The notes under the pieces were generated by a model that made no database searches, was not told the DNA's origin, and saw only the letters and a list, made by a program, of their open reading frames with translations. The position numbers and the translations under genes are program-made. A stretch of 64,000 nt of DNA, taken from assembly GCA_017555455.1 (NCBI GenBank), contig JAFZGJ010000005.1, positions 1 to 64,000 on the forward strand. The letters are read 5' to 3'. This stretch comes from Lachnospiraceae bacterium (GTDB lineage: Bacteria; Bacillota; Clostridia; Lachnospirales; Lachnospiraceae). Positions 26,270 to 34,049 of the stretch are shown in pieces (positions within the stretch are counted from its first letter, which is position 1; each line of letters opens with the position of its first letter).

Positions 26270-27661
26270 ATGAATCAGTTGTATGTAGAAACCATAATGA
26301 CAATTATTCGTTTTATATATGTAATAGAAAGTCTATGTGTGATAAGAGATATTGAAATAAAGAAATATAGAAAACTCGTTTTCCTGTGTTTTTATGTTGG
26401 AGGATATATTATTCTGGAAAGTAATAATTATCAATCCTACATATTTCGATGCATATATATTTTCTTTATTATGTGTTTTTTAATAAATAAACAAAAAACA
26501 AAGTTAATAAATTTGACTTCATATATATGTATAATTTTAATATCTTTTGAAGTTATTAATTTGATTGGAAATGTTTTGGCAGCATTGGTTACCGGAGTGT
26601 TAAAAAACTCTTTTTGGGCAATGCAAGATATGGCAGTATTTTTTGCCTTTTTGATTAAGGGGATAATACTGAGCATGGTAATGTTTATTCTCAAAAAATA
26701 TAGTATAAATTTGAAGTTGTCTTTTTTAAAACAGTGTTTGGCTTGGATTATTTATTTAATTGTAGTCTGTATAAAAATCCCATTTTTATATACAGATATA
26801 CGTGATGCGTTTGAATGGAAAATAATCTTCCTCACTATCATCTGTTGTACCGTAATTTTTCTTGTCATATCAAAAATTGAAAAACATAATGCTGAGAAGG
26901 AAAAAGCCCTAATACAGGAAAATAATAAAATATTATCGACTAAACTACACAAATCCAGGGAAATTCTACCGGCAATGGTACAGATTTTGAGTAATGTAAC
27001 AGAAAATAACGGAGAAGAAATGGAAAAACAAGAAGTCCATAAATTATTAAAGGAAGTAAATAATTTATATGGACAACAATTAAAAGAGAATAACAAAGAA
27101 GATTTACAGTTGAAAAGTTTCTGTAGTACAGGTCTGAAAATATTAGACCAACAATTAAATATCTATCAAAGGGAAGCGATGGATAAAAATATAAATTTCG
27201 ATATATATGTGCAGGCACCTATCAATGATTTGTTAAAAAGGGACCACATTGACCAATTAAAGCTGCAAAGAGCTTTGGGAGATTTGGTGAGAAATGCTTT
27301 TCGCGCAACGGAAATTAAGGATAAAAGGTACCGTACAAAAGGGCATATTTTGTTGATTATAGGATGCAGGTACGAAGATATATTAGAAATTGATGTTGTG
27401 GATAATGGCGTAGAATTTCCATTGAATGTAATCAAAACGTTTGGGAAGCGTGGAGTTACCACCGAGGGGACAGGTAACGGATTGGCAGATTTAGTGGAAT
27501 TTGCAACAGAAGTAAAAGCATCTATATGTTTGAGTGAATTTGAGGGGAAAACAAATTCATTTACAAAAAAATTATCCGTAATTTTTGACAAACGGGGAAT
27601 TAATAATTTTAATTCCAACAGGAGAGGATTAATAGATGGTCTCTTCTGGAGCACAACTTAA
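26270..27661 (+). CDS. Sensor histidine kinase with GHKL ATPase domain
   Basis: A 463-residue protein. Residues 1-200 are highly hydrophobic with about six transmembrane helices, followed by a coiled-coil linker (205-230) and a GHKL ATPase domain: N-box GDLVRNAFRAT (Asn342), G1 box DVVDNG (378-380) and G2 box GTGNGLADLVEF (402-404). The plan is that of AgrC/ComD peptide sensors (HPK10). The usual phospho-acceptor motif HDxxN is not clear; the best candidate is His227 in TKLHKSREI, so activity as a normal kinase is not certain. The ribosome binding site is poor. Its partner is probably the Spo0A-like regulator upstream. A terminator follows. Confidence 0.8.
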   Translation: MNQLYVETIMTIIRFIYVIESLCVIRDIEIKKYRKLVFLCFYVGGYIILESNNYQSYIFRCIYIFFIMCFLINKQKTKLINLTSYICIILISFEVINLIGNVLAALVTGVLKNSFWAMQDMAVFFAFLIKGIILSMVMFILKKYSINLKLSFLKQCLAWIIYLIVVCIKIPFLYTDIRDAFEWKIIFLTIICCTVIFLVISKIEKHNAEKEKALIQENNKILSTKLHKSREILPAMVQILSNVTENNGEEMEKQEVHKLLKEVNNLYGQQLKENNKEDLQLKSFCSTGLKILDQQLNIYQREAMDKNINFDIYVQAPINDLLKRDHIDQLKLQRALGDLVRNAFRATEIKDKRYRTKGHILLIIGCRYEDILEIDVVDNGVEFPLNVIKTFGKRGVTTEGTGNGLADLVEFATEVKASICLSEFEGKTNSFTKKLSVIFDKRGINNFNSNRRGLIDGLFWSTT

Positions 27662-27687
27662 TAGTGAGAATTTTATAGGGAAAGTGT

Positions 27688-27718
27688 AAAAAACTGGGGT
27701 GTATAACCGCAGTTTTTT
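27688..27718 (+). terminator. Rho-independent terminator after the kinase gene
   Basis: AAAAAACTG/CAGTTTTTT with an inner GGT/ACC pairing; the 3' arm provides the T-run. Confidence 0.8.
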
Positions 27719-27749
27719 GCTTATATTGGGAAGGAAACAAGAAAACTTC

Positions 27750-27778
27750 TTGTGAACCTAAAATTCATGTGATAGAAT
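27750..27778 (+). promoter_or_regulatory. Promoter of glnS
   Basis: TTGTGA (27750-27755), 17-base spacer, TAGAAT (27773-27778). The leader to the chosen ATG is about 80 bases. Confidence 0.6.
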
Positions 27779-27863
27779 GTATTCTAGTTAAATAGTGTCC
27801 TTTGATTTCCAATCATATGATTTGAAGAGGAACGAATTTAAGATAAGAGCGAGGAGCATTATT

Positions 27864-29558
27864 ATGAGTACAGAAAAAATAGAAGTTGCAGAAGAAACAA
27901 AGGAAGTTGTTTCTAAAAATTTTATTGAACAGATTATTGATAAAGATTTGGCAGAAGGAGTTTATGATACCGTTCACACAAGATTCCCACCGGAACCAAA
28001 CGGATATCTTCACATTGGACATGCTAAGAGTATTTTATTAAACTATGGACTTGCGCAAAAATATGGCGGTAAGTTCAATATGCGTTTTGATGATACAAAC
28101 CCAACAAAAGAAAAAATTGAGTTTGTAGAATCTATTAAAAAAGACATTCAGTGGTTGGGAGCAGATTGGGAAGACAGACTGTATTTTGCATCCAATTATT
28201 TTGGTGAAATGTATGAAGGTGCTGTAAAATTAATTAAAAAAGGAAAAGCATATGTTTCTGACTTAACAGCAGAACAAATTAGAGAATATAGAGGAACTTT
28301 AACAGAACCGGGAAAAGAAGATCCGGGTTCCTTAAGAAGTATTGAAGAAAATCTTCAGTTATTTGAAGATATGAAAAACGATAAGTTTAAAGATGGGGAA
28401 AAGGTTCTTCGTGCAAGAATTGATATGACATCTCCTAATATGAACATGAGAGACCCTGTTATCTATCGTGTGGCACATATTCCGCATCACAATACAGGGG
28501 ATCAGTGGGTAATTTATCCAATGTATGACTTTGCACATCCTATCGAAGACGCCATTGAAGGTATTACACATTCTATCTGTACTTTGGAATTTGAAGATCA
28601 CAGACCATTATACGATTGGGTTGTAAGAGAATTGGAATATCAGAATCCTCCTAAGCAGATTGAATTTGCGAAAATGTATCTTACCAATGTAGTAACCGGT
28701 AAGAGATATATTAAAAAATTAGTAGAAGATGGAATCGTAGACGGTTGGGATGACCCAAGATTAGTATCCATAGCTGCTTTAAGAAGAAGAGGATTTACAC
28801 CGGAATCTATTAAATTATTTGTAGATTTATGTGGTGTAAGTAAAAGCAATTCTTCCGTTGATTACTCTATGTTAGAGTACTGTATCCGTGAAGACTTAAA
28901 ATTAAAGAAATCTCGTGTAATGGCGGTTCTTGATCCTATTAAATTAGTGATTGATAACTATCCGGAAGGACAGACAGAAATGTTAGATGCTCCTAATAAC
29001 TTGGAAAATGAGGAGTTAGGAAGCCGTCAGGTACCATTTGGTCGTGAGTTATGGATTAACAGAGATGACTTTATGGAAGAACCTGTGAAGAAATACAATA
29101 GATTGTATCCGGGAAATGAAGTTCGTTTGATGTTTGCGTACTTTGTAACCTGCACACACTGTGTAAAAGATGAAAACGGAAAGGTAATTGAAGTACACTG
29201 TACTTATGACCCTGAAACAAAGAGTGGAAGCGGATTTACAGGAAGAAAAGTAAAAGGAACTATCCACTGGGTACCGGTAAATGAAGCAGTAGAAGCAGAA
29301 GTAAGATTATACGAAAATATCATCGATGAAGAAAAAGGTGTTTATAATGAAGACGGAAGTCTTAACTTAAATCCTAACTCCATTCAGGTATTAAAGAAAT
29401 GTTATATTGAACCTGTAGTAAAAGGAGCGCAAAGCTATGATAGCTTCCAGTTTGTAAGAACAGGTTTCTTCTGTGTGGACAGCAAAGATTCTACTCCGGA
29501 AAATCTGGTATTTAACAGAATCGTTTCATTAAAGAGTTCGTTTAACTTACCTAAATAG
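27864..29558 (+). CDS. glnS: Glutaminyl-tRNA synthetase
   Basis: A 564-residue class I synthetase. It has the HIGH motif in [13 protein letters not shown] with the preceding RFPPEPNG, then [26 protein letters not shown] and the family's WDDPR and LRRRGFTPE. The KMSKS loop, VMSKRKL in E. coli GlnRS, is replaced by VVTGKRYI. The two beta-barrel anticodon domains follow. The ATG at 27864 follows GAGGAGCATT; an upstream ATG would add 23 residues that lie in the leader. Many Clostridia form Gln-tRNA by GatCAB instead. It is followed by the DUF2225 gene 17 bp later. Confidence 0.94.
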   Translation: MSTEKIEVAEETKEVVSKNFIEQIIDKDLAEGVYDTVHTRFPPEPNGYLHIGHAKSILLNYGLAQKYGGKFNMRFDDTNPTKEKIEFVESIKKDIQWLGADWEDRLYFASNYFGEMYEGAVKLIKKGKAYVSDLTAEQIREYRGTLTEPGKEDPGSLRSIEENLQLFEDMKNDKFKDGEKVLRARIDMTSPNMNMRDPVIYRVAHIPHHNTGDQWVIYPMYDFAHPIEDAIEGITHSICTLEFEDHRPLYDWVVRELEYQNPPKQIEFAKMYLTNVVTGKRYIKKLVEDGIVDGWDDPRLVSIAALRRRGFTPESIKLFVDLCGVSKSNSSVDYSMLEYCIREDLKLKKSRVMAVLDPIKLVIDNYPEGQTEMLDAPNNLENEELGSRQVPFGRELWINRDDFMEEPVKKYNRLYPGNEVRLMFAYFVTCTHCVKDENGKVIEVHCTYDPETKSGSGFTGRKVKGTIHWVPVNEAVEAEVRLYENIIDEEKGVYNEDGSLNLNPNSIQVLKKCYIEPVVKGAQSYDSFQFVRTGFFCVDSKDSTPENLVFNRIVSLKSSFNLPK

Positions 29559-29575
29559 TAGAAAGTAGGAAAAAT

Positions 29576-30322
29576 ATGGCGGGAAGCGTTACAGACAAAT
29601 TATTTGATAAGAAATATACATGCCCAATTTGTGATAATAATTTTACAGCGAAAACGGTTAGAACCGGTAAGGCAAGAATGATTCGTACAGATATGGATTT
29701 GAGAAATGTATATGAAGGTATTGAGCCGTTAAAATATGATATAATTTTATGTCAAAAATGCGGTTATGCTGCTTTGGCAAGATTTTTTGATAGTGTAACT
29801 TCTGTTCAGCATAAATATATTTCCGAGAAAATTACCCCGAATTTCAAACCATTACAGGATGAAGGGGATGATTACACTTATGATCAGGCATTAGCAAGAT
29901 ACAAAGTAGCTTTTGCCAATGCTGTGGTAAAAATGGCAAAAATAAGTGAAGGTGCATATTTATCCTTAAAAATGGCATGGCTTTGTCGCAGTTATAAGGA
30001 AAGTTTAGATAAAGATATGTCCGGATATCAGGAAAAGTATGAAAAAATAGAAATCATGGAACGGGAGAATTTAAGAAAGGCCTATGATTTGTTTATAAAA
30101 GCAGTACAAAAAGAAGAATTTCCTATGTGTGGTATGGATGAATCTACTGTAGATTATATTCTCGCAGTATTGGCAATGGAATTTGGCGATTATTTTGACG
30201 CTTCCAAGTTGTTATCCAAATTGATTACATCGTATTCTGCAGGCCAGCGTATCAAAGACAAAGCAAGAGATGCAAAGGAAGAATTAGCAAAGCGAATGAA
30301 GGAAGCAGGCGTAGAAGCGTAA
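29576..30322 (+). CDS. DUF2225 family protein with two CxxC pairs
   Basis: A 248-residue cytoplasmic protein. The N-terminal third has a CPICDNNF pair (near residue 15) and a CQKCGYAAL pair (near residue 58), likely a zinc ribbon. The rest is helical, with TPR-like stretches (SLKMAWLCRSY, AYDLFIKAVQ). This layout fits DUF2225, a family without a firm role. It is 17 bp after glnS, and its stop codon overlaps the start of the MocR-type gene by one base, so the three genes are likely one transcript. Confidence 0.85.
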   Translation: MAGSVTDKLFDKKYTCPICDNNFTAKTVRTGKARMIRTDMDLRNVYEGIEPLKYDIILCQKCGYAALARFFDSVTSVQHKYISEKITPNFKPLQDEGDDYTYDQALARYKVAFANAVVKMAKISEGAYLSLKMAWLCRSYKESLDKDMSGYQEKYEKIEIMERENLRKAYDLFIKAVQKEEFPMCGMDESTVDYILAVLAMEFGDYFDASKLLSKLITSYSAGQRIKDKARDAKEELAKRMKEAGVEA

Positions 30323-31725
30323 TGAATGAATTAACGATTCCCATAGACTTAAATTCAAAAATACATATATATGAACAAATATATACTTATATTAAAAATG
30401 AGATTTTGGAGGGCAGACTGACACAAGGTGAGAGGCTGCCCTCTTCCCGTGCTTTGGCACTTCATCTTCAAATCTCCCGAAGTACTGTGAATCTGGCCTA
30501 TGACCAATTGCTGGCGGAAGGTTATATTGAAGCTATGGCCTATAAAGGATATTTTATCAGTAAAATAGAAAAACCTCTGAGATTGGAAAAAACGGATGAA
30601 AATAATACAGCCAGTGTTGTGGAAGAAAAGAAATATCAATTCCATTTTACCTCTAATGGGATTGATATGAAAGAATTTCCGTATCGTACCTGGCAGCGGA
30701 TTACGAAAGAAGTATTGAATGACGAAAGTAAAGAATTGTTTGCTTTGGGAAAGCCACAGGGAGATTTGGAATTACGTCAGACCATTGCACAGTATTTGTT
30801 TGCAGCAAGAGGGGTAATCTGTAGTCCGAAACAGATTGTAATAGGAGCAGGAAATGACTACTTGCTTATATTATTACAGATGTTATTAAATAAAAAAAGT
30901 GTGATTGCTTTTGAAAATCCAACCTATACAAAGGCATACAGGATTATGGAATCTCTGGGATTTGGTGTAAGACTTATCGGAATGGACGAAAACGGAATGA
31001 ATATGGAGGAATTGGAAAAAAGTGGAGCGGATATTGCTTATGTCATGCCTTCCCATCAGTTTCCTACCGGAATCGTTACTTCCGTAGGACGGAGAAATGA
31101 GTTACTGAAATGGGCATCGGAAGAAAAACAAAGGTATTTGATAGAAGATGATTATGACAGTGAGTTCCGATATCGCGGGAAACCCATTCCTGCATTACAG
31201 GGAATGGATCATAACGGAAATGTAATTTATATAGGAACCTTTTCCAAAGCTATTGCGCCGGCAATCCGCGTCAGTTATATGGTTCTTCCGGAAAGCCTGA
31301 TGCAGGAATATGAGAAAAGAGGAAAATTAGTTTCCTCTACGGTTTCACGTATCGACCAGAAGATTTTAAATGAGTTTATCCGTTGTGGTGCCTTTGAGCG
31401 GCATTTAAACAGAATGAGAAAAATATATAAGGGAAAACATGATGTATTACTGGATTCCTTAAAAGGATTTCGAAAAAAATTTAAAATACAGGGGGATCAT
31501 GCAGGAAGTCATATATTGCTATGTGCAAAATATGATGTAAAAGAGCAATGGTTAAAGGTACAGGCAGAAGAAAAAGGAATTAAAATATACTGTCTTTCTG
31601 ATTATGTAATTGAGAATGAAGGGTATAAAAACAGACCGGCTACTGTAATTTTGGGATATGCAGGGATGGAAATAGAGGATATCGAAAAGGGAATTATGGC
31701 CTTAAAGGAAGCTTGGAAGATATAA
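30322..31725 (+). CDS. MocR/PdxR family regulator (GntR HTH fused to class I aminotransferase domain)
   Basis: A 467-residue protein. Residues 8-75 form a GntR-type winged helix (IYTYIKNEILEGRLTQGERL, PSSRALALHLQISRSTV); residues 110-465 form a fold-type I aminotransferase domain with the PLP Lys in GTFSKAIAPAIRVSY and the phosphate-site Asp-Tyr in EDDYDSEFRYRG. Such proteins sense PLP or amino acids; PdxR controls PLP synthesis and GabR controls GABA use. No pdxS/T or transport gene is next to it, so its target is open. The start overlaps the upstream stop (TAATG). Confidence 0.9.
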   Translation: MNELTIPIDLNSKIHIYEQIYTYIKNEILEGRLTQGERLPSSRALALHLQISRSTVNLAYDQLLAEGYIEAMAYKGYFISKIEKPLRLEKTDENNTASVVEEKKYQFHFTSNGIDMKEFPYRTWQRITKEVLNDESKELFALGKPQGDLELRQTIAQYLFAARGVICSPKQIVIGAGNDYLLILLQMLLNKKSVIAFENPTYTKAYRIMESLGFGVRLIGMDENGMNMEELEKSGADIAYVMPSHQFPTGIVTSVGRRNELLKWASEEKQRYLIEDDYDSEFRYRGKPIPALQGMDHNGNVIYIGTFSKAIAPAIRVSYMVLPESLMQEYEKRGKLVSSTVSRIDQKILNEFIRCGAFERHLNRMRKIYKGKHDVLLDSLKGFRKKFKIQGDHAGSHILLCAKYDVKEQWLKVQAEEKGIKIYCLSDYVIENEGYKNRPATVILGYAGMEIEDIEKGIMALKEAWKI

Positions 31726-31726
31726 A

Positions 31727-31748
31727 AAAGCCGCCCGTAGGCGGCAAA
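31727..31748 (-). terminator. Rho-independent terminator of the minus-strand gene
   Basis: GCCGCC/GGCGGC with a 4-base loop. On the minus strand it is followed by TTTTTTAT, so it serves the small membrane protein gene; on the plus strand only a weak CAAAACAA follows. Confidence 0.75.
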
Positions 31749-31777
31749 ACAACAAAAGTTATACCTAAAGTTAATTA

Positions 31778-31990
31778 TTATCTTAAATCCACATAGTGGC
31801 GGCTGAATTTTAAGGAAGATAAATCTAAAGCATCGGCAGCATCTAAATGCTCTTCTTCAGGCTCAAAATTTTCCTCTTCTTCAGAAATAGCATTTTTGTT
31901 TTTCTTGTTGATGATAAAATAAATAACAGTTGCAATTATAGCAACAGCACCGAAAACGGCAAGCAAAATCTTTAATGTTTTTTTAGACAT
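31778..31990 (-). CDS. Small single-pass membrane protein
   Basis: A 70-residue protein: a basic start MSKKTLK, one transmembrane helix (residues 8-28), a short basic patch NKKNK and an acidic tail (EEEENFEPEEE) that ends in SRHYVDLR. AAAGGAG is well placed before the ATG, and a terminator follows, so it is a real gene. I do not recognise the family. The charge layout suggests the tail lies in the cytoplasm, or outside if the N-terminus is retained inside as expected from the first Lys residues. Confidence 0.75.
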   Translation of the reverse strand: MSKKTLKILLAVFGAVAIIATVIYFIINKKNKNAISEEEENFEPEEEHLDAADALDLSSLKFSRHYVDLR

Positions 31991-32061
31991 AGGATAAACT
32001 CCTTTCTTAGTTTGTTATGTATATTCTAATATAGTTTGGGGAAAAAGTAAACTCTAGGTTG

Positions 32062-32090
32062 TTGATGCAAAATAGAAAATGTGTTATTAT
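32062..32090 (+). promoter_or_regulatory. Promoter of the TetR-type gene
   Basis: TTGATG (32062-32067), 17-base spacer, TATTAT (32085-32090), 44 bases before the ATG. Confidence 0.6.
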
Positions 32091-32134
32091 TAGTAGACTG
32101 TGAGAGTCAACGAAAGTGGCAGATAGAGGGTTTG

Positions 32135-32731
32135 ATGAACGAGAAATTTTTTGACTTAAAAAGAGAAAAGCAAGATAGAATGATAAATGCCGGATTAAAA
32201 GTATTTGCTAAATATGGATATCGGCATGCAACCACAGACGATATTGTAAAAGAGGCAGGAATCAGCAAAGGATTATTGTTTCACTATTTTACCAATAAAG
32301 TTGGCGTTTATGTTTTTTTAATGGATTATAGTGTCAGGTTTCTGTTGCTGGAATTATCCAGAACGGTGAAAAAAGACACCAATGATTTTTTTGAACTTTA
32401 TAAGCAAATAGAAAACGGAAAATTGCAGGTTTTAAAAAATTACCCCTATATGCAGGCTTTTCTGGACAAGGCATTTGAAGAAGTGTGTTTAGAAGCTTTG
32501 GAAGAGTGCGAAGAACAAAAAGCTGCTTATGAAAGCAAATTGGAAGAATATTATTTACAGGTTTCGGCATGTGAATTTAAGAACGGAATTACTTTTAAAC
32601 AGATGCGGGAAATGTTTAAATATATTATTAAAGGTATCACGGCGGAAAATGTGGCTCTGGATACTATGCAGCCCGAGATTATGTATCATCAGGTTTGCGG
32701 ATATATTGATATGATGAGAGGTGTATGTTAA
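32135..32731 (+). CDS. TetR/AcrR family transcriptional regulator
   Basis: A 198-residue regulator. The N-terminal HTH (residues 10-56) has MINAGLKVFAKYGYRHATTD, DIVKEAGISKGLLFHYFTNK, the standard TetR pattern. The C-terminal helical domain is specific and gives no ligand hint. The ATG at 32135 follows GAGGGTTTG; an in-frame start at 32081 lies in the promoter spacer and is rejected. It overlaps the next gene by one base (TAATG). The nearest candidate target is itself or that gene. Confidence 0.9.
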   Translation: MNEKFFDLKREKQDRMINAGLKVFAKYGYRHATTDDIVKEAGISKGLLFHYFTNKVGVYVFLMDYSVRFLLLELSRTVKKDTNDFFELYKQIENGKLQVLKNYPYMQAFLDKAFEEVCLEALEECEEQKAAYESKLEEYYLQVSACEFKNGITFKQMREMFKYIIKGITAENVALDTMQPEIMYHQVCGYIDMMRGVC

Positions 32732-33051
32732 TGAAGTATAATAAATCATATTATCATAATGAAATTGAACTTGTGAGAGTGGATAGTACGGAATTAAAAA
32801 ATAAGATTGAGAAAGCCTTTTTGAGAAATCGGATTTCCTACTTCATCCGTTGGGATAAGGTATCTGTTTGGCAAAGATTGTTTGGAAAAAAGAATACAGA
32901 ACAATGTAAAATATGTATTAACGAATGGGATAAGGAAGTGGCTTTGGAAATTTTAAAAGAATATGACAGTAGCATTGCATCTCAGGGAGAATTGTTGTTA
33001 AAAAGAACAGAATCTGCGTTACATGATGTATATGTACATAAACAAAATTAG
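32731..33051 (+). CDS. Hypothetical protein, possible DUF2007-like
   Basis: A 106-residue protein whose start overlaps the TetR stop by one base; an alternative ATG at 32725 would add two residues. It has the plan of DUF2007-type proteins: a first strand (IELVRVDST), a helix (ELKNKIEKAFLRNRI), strands, and a second similar strand-helix (CKICINEWDKEVALEILKEY). This resemblance is weak. A QCKIC Cys pair is present. It probably shares a transcript with the TetR gene. A strong terminator follows. Confidence 0.65.
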   Translation: MKYNKSYYHNEIELVRVDSTELKNKIEKAFLRNRISYFIRWDKVSVWQRLFGKKNTEQCKICINEWDKEVALEILKEYDSSIASQGELLLKRTESALHDVYVHKQN

Positions 33052-33052
33052 G

Positions 33053-33093
33053 AAAGGTAAGAAATCTGTAAACAGATTTCTTACCTTTTTTTG
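33053..33093. terminator. Bidirectional terminator, 16-bp perfect stem
   Basis: AAAGGTAAGAAATCTG/CAGATTTCTTACCTTT with a 4-base loop, then TTTT. It lies between convergent genes, and its 3' arm includes the last codon and stop of the minus-strand DUF6062 gene. Confidence 0.9.
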
Positions 33094-33839
33094 TATATCG
33101 GGTCAGCAGGGTAGCTGCCTTTTAATTTTTGCATACCGCGTTGTAAGGCATCCTTGGAAGTTTTCCAATCCGCATCTTTGTTTTCATAATCAAATTTTTC
33201 TATAAGCCAACTCACATCTTCAAACAGACGGTTCATATTTTTTTGCATCAGCTCGAAAAGGGGAGAGAAGAACTCCTTCTTTTGATTTTCTTTTAAATGA
33301 AGTTCGGCATGTTCACACAAATCACCAAAGTGGGTAAGACAGAAGCCTTTGCCGGTAAGAACCTTTTCTTTGAACTCGGAGTCTTTTTCATATAAGTATA
33401 AAAAAGTATCCATATATCTGGGATATTCATTTCGGAAACGGTTACAGATGTAGCAGGAATGTTCCTTTTCCAAGGTCCAGCGTCCAATAGAATTTACCCG
33501 TTCTTCCCGATTTTTCTTTTTGTCAAAGAATCCCATTTTTACGGGACTGTAGCTGTGGAATTGTTTTTCCATTTCTGTTAAAAGTTTTTTGTAATGGGTT
33601 TTTAAAATCCAGGAATTTCCTAAGGTATTTCCGTAATCAAACATTTTTTTGAAATGAATACGGCAGAAACCGGCTTTATCGGTTTCTTCCCGAACATCAC
33701 TTTCCATATAGGAAGAACCGCCTCCTAATACAAAATCCATCAAATCCTGCTCCAACTTCCGTTCAATAAAACAAAATGGGCATTCATCATTGGCGTTTAC
33801 CGCATCGTTTAAAGGAATGGTGTATAATTTTTCCTTCAT
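33081..33839 (-). CDS. DUF6062 family protein
   Basis: A 252-residue cytoplasmic protein with an internal duplication: CPFCFIERK and CRIHFKKMF in the first half, CYICNRFRN and CLTHFGDL in the second. The paired CxxC...CxxHF pattern suggests two zinc-binding units, or Cys-rich redox sites. This matches what I know as DUF6062 in Lachnospiraceae. It has its own short leader with GGAGGTACCT reading on the minus strand near the ATG being absent; the site TGAAGGAA is not strong. It is divergent from addB, with 210 bp between. The role is unknown. Confidence 0.75.
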   Translation of the reverse strand: MKEKLYTIPLNDAVNANDECPFCFIERKLEQDLMDFVLGGGSSYMESDVREETDKAGFCRIHFKKMFDYGNTLGNSWILKTHYKKLLTEMEKQFHSYSPVKMGFFDKKKNREERVNSIGRWTLEKEHSCYICNRFRNEYPRYMDTFLYLYEKDSEFKEKVLTGKGFCLTHFGDLCEHAELHLKENQKKEFFSPLFELMQKNMNRLFEDVSWLIEKFDYENKDADWKTSKDALQRGMQKLKGSYPADPIYKKR

Positions 33840-34049
33840 AGGTACCTCCGTGATAGTTTTAAAAAATATTCAGGGCCGGGACGAAAACACTTCAAAATTT
33901 TTATTAATTCGCTTGGCTCTGAATTGTTACAAATTGTATTATACAGGATAGTTTGGTATTATTAAAAGAGGGAATTTAAAGTATTATAAAAGCGATGTAA
34001 CGGTTCTATTATAAAAAATGAGTTGTTGCAAAATTACCGGAGGGTAGGT

